Positions 25,555 through 36,739 are shown, counted from the first letter of the stretch. The stretch is 64,000 nt of DNA from Cepaea nemoralis (GCA_014155875.1 JACEFZ010014612.1:5001-69000); one strand, 5' to 3'. A program made the numbers and translations. Notes: a model not told the origin generated them from the sequence alone.

Positions 25555-25568
25555 TGGTGTCAGAAGTG
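25555..25568 (+). promoter_or_regulatory. Primer binding site, tRNA-Leu-like (inner element)
   Basis: TGGTGTCAGAAGTG starts 14 nt after the LTR end. It is complementary to the 3' end expected of animal tRNA-Leu (CACTTCTGACA plus CCA). The identity is from memory of the tRNA family; the 14-nt offset is larger than usual. Confidence 0.55.
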
Positions 25569-26727
25569 TGGCTTGGACAAACGTTCAAGCTAATACACCG
25601 ACCCACGGCTCTTGACTAAGGTTGCTAGTAGGTTTAATTAGGTTTAATTTGTGTCAGTGACTGATGATGTGTGCAGACTAGGACAAGTTGCGAGCTAAGC
25701 TGTGCCTATCGTAACAAAATAATGCTTATTTGTGCTTATTAAAATATTATTTAATTAAATCATGTGTTCTTCGAAGTTGTAAGTATTGATATTATTTATT
25801 TCTTTCATTGATTTATGCAATTATTTATTTGTTTATGAATAATTATCAAAGATGATTCATGGCGGAGCGATACACAGCCAGCAACAATATCGATTTTTGC
25901 AAGCTAAAAATAGCGCTGCGCCTCTGACGTAATACGATTGACAAGCAGTTGTGTTACGCCATTAGCATTCAGCATTTAAGTGTTTACAAATCGCCAAGCT
26001 GCTGCCCGCCTGAATCTGTGCTTTATATTACTTATTATTTGTTTAATTAAGTTAGTGAATGAATATATTTATTTATTTAAACAATATTATTATATTTTTA
26101 TTTATTTAAAAGCATTTATTGAATGTTTTTCGTACTTTTTCTATTTGTTTACCGTCACGATGGCACTACTTTCGGCTATGCAAATTAGACTTGGTCTGCA
26201 CAAAACTTCCATATATTAAACTAGGTTAGGGACGAAAGGCATAAAACGTTAGAACGAAGACAGGACATTGACATTTAACATTAATTAAACCATAGTCTGT
26301 TTGTACGTGGGCATGTCTTTGTCATTGTACCAAATTGTCAAAAATAACGTGTCGTTTACAATTTGTTAATTGTTGCTGCTCTGTGAACCAGGGTGAACAA
26401 CAGCTGATAGAAAACTTGTGTGTATGCCGAAGTGCCAAACGAGGTGACCTGTGTTACCGGAGTGGTGTTCCTGATTCTCGGGAACATTAAGTTGAGTATA
26501 CTCAATATATTTGGCATGCAATGTGATTAATAGTGCATCTCTTTTTCAGCTTGTGATGCATTAGCAGATTTTTGTGCTCTGTTTTTTTTTTCAGGATAAA
26601 ATTTTCCAGGTTATAAACAAAGAGTACAATTTATAGTGCTCAGATAATAAGAGACATAGCCATATCTAAGATAAAGAAGTGATTAAAGAGTTCAGTGCGG
26701 GTCAACGCTAGCTAATAACCCAACAAC
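25569..26727 (+). other. Inner element 5' leader
   Basis: AT-rich untranslated leader between PBS and gag start, with no meaningful frame. Confidence 0.6.
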
Positions 26728-27012
26728 ATGGCTACTTTAGCTGATTTTGTAAAAGCAGGTAAAGAATTACAATACACAGGAAAGGAGCTAGAACAATATG
26801 CTGATCAAAAATTTAAAGAAGCAAAAGATGCAGAGAGAGATGAACGCGCACGAGAAAGAGAACAAGAAAGACAGCATCAAAAACAGATGGCAGAACTAGC
26901 TGAGATAACAAAACAAAAACAGCTAGAAGATGATAAACAGATTAAGCAACAACAGTTAGAACATGATAAGGAGATTAAACATAAAGAATTAGAATTAAAA
27001 CAAAGCAATTAG
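26728..27012 (+). CDS. Gag N-terminus of inner Gmr1-like element
   Basis: The 94 codons begin MATLADFVKAGKELQYTGKE and run into a charged coiled coil (QERQHQKQMAELAEITKQKQ). The same layout opens the outer element's gag (MASAKFNVAEVQATGREMGY). After 27012 the coiled coil continues in other frames (ELDLKQKEIDEMARVKEKQI in frame 3) before the long pol frame opens at 27179. So the gag N-terminal helix is separated from the rest by two or three small indels within about 170 bp. Confidence 0.75.
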   Translation: MATLADFVKAGKELQYTGKELEQYADQKFKEAKDAERDERAREREQERQHQKQMAELAEITKQKQLEDDKQIKQQQLEHDKEIKHKELELKQSN

Positions 27013-27178
27013 ATCAGGAGAAAGAATTAAAACAAAAGAATTAGATCTAAAGCAAAAAGAGATAGATGAAATGGCAAGAGTTAAGGAAAAACAAATTACA
27101 AGTAGAATCAGAGACACAGTTAAAGATGAAAGGTATGGATGTAGACTCACACGCAGAGAATCTCTGCCACTAAACTAA

Positions 27179-30100
27179 AAAAGTCAACAAGAAGAAAATA
27201 AGTTCAACAAATACAAAAATATTATCAAACCATATTGTAAAGAAGATTCCATATCAGCCTGGACAGAAAATGTCGAGTATCAGTTTAAATACCACCAAGT
27301 TCCAATAGAGATGTGGGCTATGATTTATATGAAGAACCTGAGTGGTGAGCCCCTTAAAGTGATAGAATCTATACCAACTGATCTTAGATCTAACTATCAG
27401 TACATCCATGATAGGATAATGCAACACTTTTTACTTGATGCCCCTGGGTATCAGGTTCAGTTCTCAAATTTAAAACCAAAACCTAGTGAGACTTTCATTG
27501 ATTACGTCTCAAATGTTCAAAGTGTACTAAATAGGTGGCTTAAAGCAGCTAACATAGGTAAAGATTTTGACAGACTTAAAAATCTAATAGCCATGGATAA
27601 AGTCATATCCACTATACCATCTCCTTTTGCTAAATTCCTGCAGCAGTCGGACATTGAGAACATAGAACAATTCGAAAAGAAAGGCTCTGCATATTTTTCT
27701 TCAAATAGAGATATTTTTAAGACTTCAAATGACTCTGAAATAGTTTCCTTTGTAAAGGACCAACCTAAAAATTATCAAAGTAATAGAAAACCATTTCATA
27801 AAGTTGATAAGAAAGATAGGAAAGTGTCAAAATGTATCTACTGTCAACTTTTGCATGACACTTATTCTATGTGTGATAAATCGCCAAACTATCCGGCGCA
27901 TCTTGAAAATGTTATTAAGAAGCAACAAAACAAGCGATCTGCATACAGGCGTGCAATCAAATGCTTCTTTTGTTCCAGCTACGGCTATTATTCAAATAAG
28001 TGCCTGGGCCGCCAACGTATGAAAGCCAACAATGCTATTTTGATTGATACATCTTCTGATAGTGGTAGTGAGACTGAGTGTGAAGTTGAAAATGAATTAC
28101 CTGTTAACCAAGCTGAAGATGTGTGTTGTGTAAACGATATGTTAAGCTTTGACAGTTGTGAACGATGTCACCAATTTCATGCAGACGGAAAATTAGAATG
28201 TGGACATACAGTACCATTCTCATCTGAGAGTGTAAATGCAGCATTAGCCTCCAGAGGCAATTTAGTGTTCCACAATGCAATGGTCAACGACAGACCATGC
28301 CAATGTTTGCTGGACAGCGGCAGCACCCTTATTGGTCTTAGGAAGGAACTGGTGAGTCCAGATGATTATACAGGTGACTCTGTCAAATGCCGAACCTTTT
28401 CGGGTAACATTGAAATTTACCCTTTGGCCAAAGCCCGTATTAACACTCCTTTCCTTTCTGGTACCTTTACTTGTGCAATACTTGACAACCCTTGTACTGA
28501 CTTAATTTTGGGTTGCTTACCCCAATTGAAACAATGTACTAGCGATGAAATAGCTGCATGGGAAAGATTAAATGCAGCTAATGCAACAACCAGAGCAGAC
28601 TCTATAAAACATCAAGACACACTACAAGATGAGAGACTACTGTTGCTATCACCAACTAGCACGGATGAGACCACCAGACAAAAATTTATAGAACAGCAGA
28701 AAGCTGATCCTAGTGTGTCTCCATATTTAAAATTATTGACAGAAAGAGCCAAAGTGACCAAAAACGCATCATGGTTCTTTAGACTTAATAATGGCATTCT
28801 TACTAGGTACTATACAACTGGTAACCATGAGATTCAGCAAACGGTGTTACCTGTACAACACCGCCTAACTGTGCTAAAGATTGCACATGAGTCACCGTTT
28901 GCTGGTCACCTTGCATACGACAAAACCAGGGCCAGAATTCAGGCTCATTTTTACTGGCCAGGTTTTTGCAATGATATAAAATTATTTTGTCGTTCCTGTA
29001 ATGTCTGTCAACAATTAGTACGCAAGGGTAAACATCCTACAGCTGAAGTACAACCTTCTACACTGGCTTCTAGGCCATTTGAGAGTGTGGCGGTAGATAT
29101 TGTTGGACCCCTGAATCAGGTGTCCAGCAAAGGAAATCGCTTCATATTAACGATGGTCGACCTATGTTCAAGGTGGGTTGAGGCAGTAGCTTTGAAATAC
29201 ATCACCTCCAAAGATGTTGCCAATGTATTTCTACACCTGTTCTCACGATTCGGATTTCCACGTACCATCTTATCCGATCGTGGAACTCAATTCATATCGG
29301 CTGCAACGCAAGCCCTTACAAAAATGTTAGGGATTAAACAGCATTTTACAACAGCGTACCATCCAGCCAGCAATGGTATAGTAGAAAAAATTAACGGAGA
29401 TCTTAAGCATATGCTGGCTAAGGTAACAGCAGAAAACCCAGCTGATTGGGATACACTGTTACCAACAGTGCTGTTCGCCTATCGGGAGATTCCCCATTCA
29501 AGCACGGGTTTCTCACCGTTTGAATTAGTATACGGGGCTAACCCACGTGGACCCCTAACCATTTACCATCAGGTAATAACTAATTCCATTGAAATTCCCA
29601 CCCCAAAAACACCTTATGAAATGGTGACAGAAACACGAGAGAAAATCATGAAATCGTGTATCATAGCTAAGGCAGCTTTGGAGAGGAAGGGTCAAATCTA
29701 CCGCCAATACGCAAACAAAGGTGCGAGAACAATTGATCTTGAACCAGATCAAGACATCCTTTTGTTACTTCCAGACAAACGAAATTTATTATTGACCTCA
29801 TGGCAAGGGCCATTCAAGGTGGTACGTAAAATTTCAGATGTTGACTATGAAATATCGATAAACGGACACTTAAAGATATTCCATGTCAACATGTTGAAAC
29901 CTTACTTTTCACGACAAGAGACAGAAGTAGAGACAGACGAACACAGTGCACCCACACCTAGTGATCAGACGACAGACATACACAACGCAACTACACTAGT
30001 TAGCGAGACTGGCAATTCCGACGATATCCATACATCTAGTGAGAATACAGAATACGCACTTAGCACCACCACCGTACTGAATCAGGTAGACGACGACGGA

Positions 30101-31576
30101 ATGGAACTACCTGTTCCTATTGTAGACAAGACTGCGACATTGGATAGCATACGGATAGAACAGGAACTAACAGATGGTCAACGACGACAATTAATAGAAT
30201 TAGTGACAGAGTATAAAGACATATTTTCTGACATTCCAGGTAGGACGGACAGAATCGAGCACTCCATTCTTCTTTCGGACTCTAAGCCTATTAAATGCAG
30301 GCCGTACTCAATCCCACTCAGCTATAGGGAAAATCTAAATAAGGAAATACTTAATTTAGAAGCTAGTGGGATCATCCAGAAGTCTACATCTGAGTACTCC
30401 TTTCCAATCGTCCTAGTTAAGAAAAAAGACTCCACAATTCGTCTGTGTGTGGACTATCGAAAACTCAACAACGTCACCAAGATCGACGCAGAACCAATTC
30501 CTTCCTGCGAAGATCTTATTCTTGACATGTCCACCTCCAAAATCTTTTCTAAATTAGATCTTACTAAGGGATATTGGCAGGTCCCTATGCAGACTCAATC
30601 CATTCATCTTACTGCTTTTTCAACACCTTTAGGACTTTACGAGTGGCGTTTTCTTCCTTTCGGACTTCGAAACGCTCCTGCCACTTTCGTACGCTTAACT
30701 AGAGATCTACTTCATGGAGTGACGAATACAGTGACGTATATAGATGATATATGTGTCCATACAGATGACTGGACAACACACCTACTGAAACTAAGACATG
30801 TCTTTGATAGGTTGCGACTCTTCGGTCTCACTGTCAAACCGAGCAAAGTCGAATTGGGCCTAAAAGAAATTGATTTTTTGGGTCATGTCATTTCACAAGG
30901 TCAACTAAAGACTGACAATAGAATCATTACCAAAATTATGAACCTGACCATGCCTACCACAAAGAAGCAGGTCAGAAGCCTTTTGGGGTTAGTAAATTAC
31001 TATAGCAAATTCATACCAAACTTAGCGGAAATTACAAGTGTATTTTCCAATGTTTTAAAAGCATCTGTAAAATTAGATGTCAAAGATGCATTATTAATTT
31101 CTGCATTGTCAAAATTGAAAATCCTGTTTAGTAATGTACCAATCCTCCGCTTGCCTAATCCTAGGCTCGTTTATTATCTTAGGACAGATGCCAGCAGAAT
31201 CTCCATCGCTGCAGTGCTAGGCCAATTTTATGAGGGCATCTTCCATCCGATTTGCTACGTGAGCCGTAAGATCACACCTGCTGAGTCCAGATATTCCATA
31301 TCAGAGTTGGAAGCCCTAAGCGTCATCTATGCGGTGAGGAAGCTCCATCGATTTCTAGCGGGTGTTCACTTCGTTGTCCAGACTGACAACTCCCCAATCA
31401 CGGTCATACAAAGTGGTGTGCATCGGAATGACCGTATATACAGGTGGTCGCTAATCCTACAAAACTATACGTTTAGTATAGAGCATATTAAGGGTAAGGA
31501 CAACATTCTTGCTGATACCCTTAGTCGACCATCTGATATAGAAATACCGGAGATTCCACATAAGAGTGTAGAGTAA
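27179..31576 (+). CDS. Gag-protease-integrase-RT-RNase H polyprotein (Gmr1-like)
   Basis: This frame is open from 27179 (first Met 27311, 1421 codons from there). From 27311: capsid-like region (~1-130), two CCHC-like knuckles (CIYCQLLHDTYSMC ~175, CFFCSSYGYYSNKC ~219), aspartic protease (LLDSGSTLIGL ~335), integrase zinc finger (HESPFAGH, CNVCQQL ~525-575), integrase catalytic D (VDIVGPL), D (ILSDRGTQF) and E (SNGIVEKING) ~595-695, C-terminal GPF chromatin-type module ~835, RT (LCVDYRKLN, TYIDDICVHTDD ~1040-1155), RNase H (YLRTDASRISIA, SELEALSVIYAV, VQTDNSP ~1290-1370), and the terminal ADTLSRP. All catalytic residues are present and there is no internal stop over 4.4 kb. Integrase precedes RT, the Gmr1 order, unlike ordinary Ty3/gypsy. 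It probably needs the upstream gag N-terminus, which is out of frame. Confidence 0.95.
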   Translation, partial: KSQQEENKFNKYKNIIKPYCKEDSISAWTENVEYQFKYHQVPIEMWAMIYMKNLSGEPLKVIESIPTDLRSNYQYIHDRIMQHFLLDAPGYQVQFSNLKPKPSETFIDYVSNVQSVLNRWLKAANIGKDFDRLKNLIAMDKVISTIPSPFAKFLQQSDIENIEQFEKKGSAYFSSNRDIFKTSNDSEIVSFVKDQPKNYQSNRKPFHKVDKKDRKVSKCIYCQLLHDTYSMCDKSPNYPAHLENVIKKQQNKRSAYRRAIKCFFCSSYGYYSNKCLGRQRMKANNAILIDTSSDSGSETECEVENELPVNQAEDVCCVNDMLSFDSCERCHQFHADGKLECGHTVPFSSESVNAALASRGNLVFHNAMVNDRPCQCLLDSGSTLIGLRKELVSPDDYTGDSVKCRTFSGNIEIYPLAKARINTPFLSGTFTCAILDNPCTDLILGCLPQLKQCTSDEIAAWERLNAANATTRADSIKHQDTLQDERLLLLSPTSTDETTRQKFIEQQKADPSVSPYLKLLTERAKVTKNASWFFRLNNGILTRYYTTGNHEIQQTVLPVQHRLTVLKIAHESPFAGHLAYDKTRARIQAHFYWPGFCNDIKLFCRSCNVCQQLVRKGKHPTAEVQPSTLASRPFESVAVDIVGPLNQVSSKGNRFILTMVDLCSRWVEAVALKYITSKDVANVFLHLFSRFGFPRTILSDRGTQFISAATQALTKMLGIKQHFTTAYHPASNGIVEKINGDLKHMLAKVTAENPADWDTLLPTVLFAYREIPHSSTGFSPFELVYGANPRGPLTIYHQVITNSIEIPTPKTPYEMVTETREKIMKSCIIAKAALERKGQIYRQYANKGARTIDLEPDQDILLLLPDKRNLLLTSWQGPFKVVRKISDVDYEISINGHLKIFHVNMLKPYFSRQETEVETDEHSAPTPSDQTTDIHNATTLVSETGNSDDIHTSSENTEYALSTTTVLNQVDDDGMELPVPIVDKTATLDSIRIEQELTDGQRRQLIELVTEYKDIFSDIPGRTDRIEHSILLSDSKPIKCRPYSIPLSYRENLNKEILNLEASGIIQKSTSEYSFPIVLVKKKDSTIRLCVDYRKLNNVTKIDAEPIPSCEDLILDMSTSKIFSKLDLTKGYWQVPMQTQSIHLTAFSTPLGLYEWRFLPFGLRNAPATFVRLTRDLLHGVTNTVTYIDDICVHTDDWTTHLLKLRHVFDRLRLFGLTVKPSKVELGLKEIDFLGHVISQGQLKTDNRIITKIMNLTMPTTKKQVRSLLGLVNYYSKFIPNLAEITSVFSNVLKASVKLDVKDALLISALSKLKILFSNVPILRLPNPRLVYYLRTDASRISIAAVLGQFYEGIFHPICYVSRKITPAESRYSISELEALSVIYAVRKLHRFLAGVHFVVQTDNSPITVIQSGVHRNDRIYRWSLILQNYTFSIEHIKGKDNILADTLSRPSDIEIPEIPHKSVE

Positions 31577-33822
31577 TAGATTATTAGTACATTAGAATAT
31601 TCTATGTGAAATGTTTATACTAATACATAGATATTACGTGCTGAACTATGTACTAAGAACAGCGAACTACCATGTGTCCGTAGACATTAAAAGAAGAACT
31701 GTGCTCCGAGAACAAATGTATCACCGTATGAACTGGAACAACTCATTACTTACTAAGCTCCATAGGTAATCCGGTGAATCATTGGTGTTAAACAGAGAAA
31801 AACAGTGTCAGAACATTACATAAATACAGACACGAAAATACTGGTCTACGACACAATCGAACTCTACAGGTGCAATACCCATAGGACACAAGTATGACTG
31901 TGTAATGTGTTTAATATACCCAGGACAAGTGTGAATATATAGTATGCCAATGAAAGCAATTTCTGAACATTAAGGCAACGACTAACCTGAGGTATTTAAA
32001 TACTATGTATATATAAACTTATTGTGATATGTATTATAACATTTTAATATAGTGATAAATTATAGGTAGATTAGGTCACTTTAATTTACATTTAGATTTA
32101 GACAATATAATAGTTTTCATTTTTTTTAAGTAGTTTAGATAGGATTAATTAGATAGATCATTAATTTACCCACTGACTTACCTTAAAAGTAGAATAGGAT
32201 ACTCATTTAAACGTAATAACAGCTAATTATAAACTAGAATAAAAAGTTTAGATAGTATTAGGACCATTTAGGTTTATTACATTTCACTTTGTTTCATTTC
32301 ATTTGAGTTCATCCCATCTTAATGAACCAATCCATTTAACAAACGTGATCATGTAGTATTAGGATTAATGTACATCATTATCATAGGATAAACAGATTAT
32401 ACAATTAAACATACATCATTTACACCATTTAGAGTAAAAATATCAATCATATATTTTTCCATTTAAAAACATTAGTTATAATTTTGTTATATTTCACATT
32501 ACCCATGTTAGAAAGGTACATAATTGATTACATTTCACATTACCCATTTCATAAAGGTACATAACTCATCTCACATCAATTTTATTTTAAATAGTTAGAT
32601 TACGTCCCTTAAATTAGATAAACATTAGGATTAATGTGGCAAATTAAATTAAAATAGGTAACACATTAAATACATATTTATAGAACTAGTATTAGTATGT
32701 CAGTATTTAGAGTATTATTTCAGTAGACTATAGTAGTTAGTAATACCAGGGTACAAACCATCAACCCTTTTTCTTACATGTAAATATGTGTAAATACATG
32801 ACTCGTGCAGCAAGTTACGCACAGTCATTGAGCTCAACTTTGTCAAACTGAGCCAAACTTGTACAGTGTCACTCCAAGGTTTTTAAATAATTGTGAGGGT
32901 AAAAGATGTGTGACAGAAGTGAGGGTAAAAGATGTGTGATAGAAGTGTGAAAGTGAGAACGAATGTAAATTATACAGGAGAGGGTGAGATCAGTCAGCGG
33001 AATTTTTCTGCCGCTCAACGCGACTTTTTATTTTTTGTCTGCGTCAAGTGTTTGTTTTCGATGTTGAAAATGTGTTGTCATGAATGTGTTGTGTGCAGTT
33101 TAGTATAGATCTTAGAGAAAGTATTTTAAGTCTCATAAGACGGAAACGTAGTCACGAATTAGTGTTATACACTTGTTTGTGGCCACATTTAACCGAATTA
33201 TGGCACTTCAAAACTAACTTACATACACATGATAGATAGATACACATGTTAGAAGTTAGATTATACTATTAGTTAGATGCAAACACGCAAACAACCAGAA
33301 AAACAAACATATAAATTGCATACATTTTTGTAGATCAAAGGGAGATAACTCCGGGTCAGGGGACATAATAGACAACGAAACACTAACTTAACAGTGAAAG
33401 ATAACTTTACACGCGGAAGCGAAATAGGTAAAGCCTGTCGCACACAGCTTGTGTAATGGTTGTTTAATATTATATGGGGGACATGAAGCAATTCATGTGT
33501 TGACCCTAAGAAAGTCAACTTTGTATGGGTAGTGAGTTAATTTACTATTTGAGGGCAGGTCTTATAAGACAACGGTCCGGTTCAGACATACCTCTAATTA
33601 ATATAATATTGCGATTGAGAAGAGGGCTCACGCCAACCAGACAAGTTTGTGGCGATTGCCAGTAGCCAAGTAAAGTGATACTACATTGTGACAATAGTCA
33701 GTAGAAGTCTATTAATTTACCCAAATCCAGGTTATCAGCAGTCTTTGACAAAAATTAGATACACTAATTTTTTAGAAACCTCTTGCGTCACAACCAATGA
33801 GTCAAAGTTGATGACGCAACAC
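31577..33822 (+). other. Inner element long 3' non-coding region (2.2 kb)
   Basis: It lies between the pol stop and the polypurine tract. Very AT-rich, with no plus-strand frame of 60 codons and no transmembrane or envelope-like frame. One 81-codon minus frame (33273-33518) is unrecognised. Short direct repeats occur, for example GAGGGTAAAAGATGTGTGA twice near 32895-32940. Confidence 0.65.
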
Positions 33823-33836
33823 AGGAGGGGAGGGTG
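33823..33836 (+). promoter_or_regulatory. Polypurine tract of inner element
   Basis: AGGAGGGGAGGGTG lies immediately before the 3' LTR start TGTGTCAAAG/TGTCAAAG, as expected for plus-strand DNA priming. Confidence 0.75.
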
Positions 33837-33838
33837 TG

Positions 33839-34459
33839 TGTCAAAGACTGAAATACAAAGGCAGGAGGTATGCCTCAAGATAGAAGACCACCGGGAAGAG
33901 TGGTCAACCTCAAGTAGATTAGAGGTAATACAGTGCCCCGATATAAGGGCAGGGTAGATGATAGAATGGGGGACTATTAACTAGTTCTCTCATGAGACAC
34001 GGAGGCAACGACCAGATAGTTAGTACTCTGGTCACGACAGAATCACGCCTACGTGATTGCCACGGAGAAGAGTGCCACTCAGTAGGAGAACGGCTGCTAC
34101 AAGCGTGCTAAGTGGAACAGCACGCAAAAAGCCGAAGGACGCAACAAGGTCCTTCCGCGTGCTGTGTAGCCACGCGTGTAGGAAAAGTCAGACTGGGGAC
34201 TGACTTCGTAGAGAGCAGATCGTTTTAGTGTCGATAGGAGTTTTTGTGTAGCCAAATAGATAGAGATTAGCAATAGGGTTAGGAAACTAGTGATAGGCAA
34301 TTCTGTGGCTTTGTGTGTGATTTGATAGCGACTGTTTTGTAATTGTAAAGAGCCAACGGCAATAAAATGTACCATTTATTTCCTCTCACACGACTTGCAA
34401 GTTTCTTGTGTGGTGTGGGAGAAGTAATCCGATGATGCCTGACACATCAGTTGTTGACA
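33839..34459 (+). mobile_element. Inner element 3' LTR (621 bp)
   Basis: Identical to the 5' LTR by eye except one C to T difference near position 70 (CAACCCCAAG versus CAACCTCAAG). Followed by CTTAT at 34460-34464. Confidence 0.93.
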
Positions 34460-34464
34460 CTTAT

Positions 34465-34699
34465 AATATATACACTTTCACTTACTGTTGTAAACTTTGT
34501 AACGTCTAAGATCTTCAACTTACTTGAAATAATTCCTGATCTTCCCCATCTTTGTGACGTGGATTTTTTCGTGAGTTCTTTCTTTCTGTGTAGTACGGTG
34601 TGAACTGCGCCGCTGGTACGTAATTCCTTATGTTCAGCTCTTAGAAACTGGCGGGAATTTATGTTGATCAACAAACAGTGTCAAGAAACGACCCCCACA
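34465..34699 (-). promoter_or_regulatory. Middle element leader start with possible PBS
   Basis: On the minus strand the middle 5' LTR ends at 34700 and is followed within 2 nt by TGGGGGTCGTTTCTTGA (34681-34697). It begins like a tRNA-Pro PBS but the match decays after about 10 nt, so the primer is uncertain. The rest is leader sequence. Confidence 0.35.
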
Positions 34700-35307
34700 T
34701 GTCTCTATGTGCCTGTCCGCTAAACGCAACTGGAGCAAACACAAAAAGCATCATCGAAAAATAGGAACTTGATAACAGAACGATTCAGAATAGCATACTC
34801 AAGTGAAGCGACCGATTTTCCAGACGTTTATTTCCGCCACCGGTAATAGGATTAAAACTCTGGCAGAAAAGCAGGCTGATCCCTAACCACAGGATCGGCA
34901 CCTACTCAAATACATCTACCCCTGAGCTCCCAAACCAGCTCGTCGCCCTTGAAGCCTTCCTATCCATTCTTCAGCTCAATTTCTTAGATACTAAGATTCA
35001 GTCTAGGTGGATTTTCCATTCCCGGTCCTTTTCACTGTTGTGTCGTCCTCAATAAATTCCTTACCAGACTCCCTGCTGTCTCATCCCGAAATCACGGCAT
35101 CCAGGTGTCACCTTCACCTCGAGCCTTCAGAAACACATCTTGTTTTTATCACGAAGTCCCAGCGTCTCCGTTGCTGTCCAATTACGTTCTCCACATTTTC
35201 CTTGGATTCCTTTGTTGACGTCCACTTTCGTGTCCGAGTGGATTTTCCCTATATGATTTTCTACTGCCTATTCCGATGACGTCATTCTGTCTAAACGCCA
35301 TGTGGCA
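34700..35307 (-). mobile_element. Middle element 5' LTR (608 bp)
   Basis: Direct repeat of 19558-20170 with TG/CA ends, followed by the TSD CATGG at 35308-35312. The apparent extension of the outer gag frame across this LTR is read-through, not coding. Confidence 0.9.
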
Positions 35308-36739
35308 CATGGGTTCTGTTGGGATCCCTAGAAAGACGTAGCGACAACCCAAGATCATTGGGAAGATCGGATCTAGCAGAACGGCTGCCTGGATAGTGCC
35401 GGTAACATATTTCGATTTGATGTCTACCTTCGCAATCGGAAGAGGCATCGCTACCGCACTCTTGGTCGCCGTTTGAAACTCAATAGACTCGCCGGTTAGC
35501 TGCTCTGGGCTCACTAAGTGTGAGGAAATTACGGCCTCAAACTGCAGACCGGTATCATAGAGACACTCGACTGGTTGTCCGTTCACAAGTATCGTCTCTA
35601 CTACTGGTGGTTTCTCTGAATCTTTGTTCTCAAGACCCGTCCCTTCTACCTCCATGTTAGACCCTTCCCCGGTTTCTACAAGACAGGCAGCATAGTGAGA
35701 GTCTTTCTGTTTGCGCCTGCAATCGGCCGTATTGTGTGTGGGAGATTTGCAGTAGGCGCACCACTTTTCACTCCACTTTCTTTTAGGAGATCCAGGTGGA
35801 CTCTTACCAGAGGGTTTCTTAATTGGAACTTTATCGAAAGGATCCTCCTTCTTGGTGTGAGCTGTTTTATGGTTCTTCTTCTTTCCAGACCATGTGTCTG
35901 GTGGTCGGGGATTGGGTTGTGACAGTTCCCCATTATCCCCATGAGCTAGCACATACCTTTCCGCTAATGTGTTTACTATGTCTAACCTTTCTGCCCCATT
36001 TTCAAGCAAGAAGGTTTGCAATGGCTTAGGCATCATCCTCTTCATTTGGTCCACGACCACTAATTCTTCTAAACTTTCATAGTCGTTAGCAAATCCAGCT
36101 AATGACATCCGCTTCAAAAGGTAAGACTTAAGTCTAACGCTGTAGGCTGCGAACATCTCTCCTGGCTCTCTCTTCGACTTTCTGAACTGCTGTCGGTATG
36201 TATGGGCTGTCATTTGGAACCTTTTCAATAATGCTTTTTCCAGGGCCTCATAGTCATTCTCCATACCAGGTGGCAACCTTGAGTAGACCTCGTACGCGGT
36301 CCCCCTGTGAGAGTTTCAAGTTCCACTTCCCACGTTCCAATCCCATAGCCAAAGCCATCGACTGAAATCTGTGAAGATACTGGTCGATCTTATCTTTGTG
36401 TTCATCGAACGGGAGCAATGGGAACTTCATTGCCTGGTATGGACCGCCACTAGAAGTTGTTGAGACAGGGAGAACTGCGAATCCCACTGCACCCTCGCTT
36501 TCCTTGGCAGTTTGAGCTTTCAGCTCCAACTCCCTCATACGGAACTCATGGTCTCTGACTGCCTGCTCGGCCTCCATCTTCCTAGCCTGAGCCTCAGCCT
36601 CAATTTTCTTAGCTTCGCGCACAGCTTGTCTGAAGTCTCTTTCCACTTCCTGAACATATTTCTGTAACTCCGCCCCATCATAACCCATCTCACGCCCTGT
36701 AGCCTGTACTTCAGCAACATTAAATTTCGCTGATGCCAT
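35308..36739 (-). pseudogene. Outer element gag and protease, frameshifted
   Basis: Gag starts at 36739 (MASAKFNVAEVQATGREMGY), followed by a charged coiled coil and then the start of the capsid-like domain (FPLLPFDEHKDKIDQYLHRF). A frameshift near a C5/G5 run at ~36300-36305 moves coding to the next frame (ENDYEALEKALLKRFQMTAH, EMFAAYSVRLKSYL). Then comes a single CCHC knuckle (CAYCKSPTHNTADC) and an aspartic protease starting CLYDTG with the downstream MILGC segment. The frame stops being outer-element sequence at the CATGG duplication (35308-35312), where the middle LTR element interrupts it. It resumes in frame at 19552 toward the integrase. Confidence 0.88.

Larger units (their letters stand above)
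24920..34459 (+). mobile_element. Inner Gmr1-like LTR retrotransposon, nearly intact (9.5 kb)
   Basis: Complete layout: 621-bp LTRs (24920-25540 and 33839-34459) with TG/CA ends differing at a single base I could find, a PBS near 25555, gag N-terminus at 26728, a long gag-PR-IN-RT-RNase H frame to 31576, about 2.2 kb of non-coding 3' region, a polypurine tract and the 3' LTR. It is flanked by CTTAT. The near-identity of the LTRs means a very recent insertion. It sits inside the middle LTR element, in the opposite orientation. Confidence 0.93.

Noticed and set aside
31577..33822. Envelope gene in the inner element, which would make it an endogenous retrovirus-like form
   Set aside because: No sense frame of useful length, signal peptide or membrane segment is visible.
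25178..34375. Identical 92-codon minus ORFs at 25178-25456 and 34097-34375
   Set aside because: Antisense to the two inner LTR copies; duplication is explained by the LTRs.
35182..35307. C-terminal extension of the outer gag-protease frame past 35308
   Set aside because: This part is the middle element's LTR read through; the true continuation is at 19552 after the insertion.
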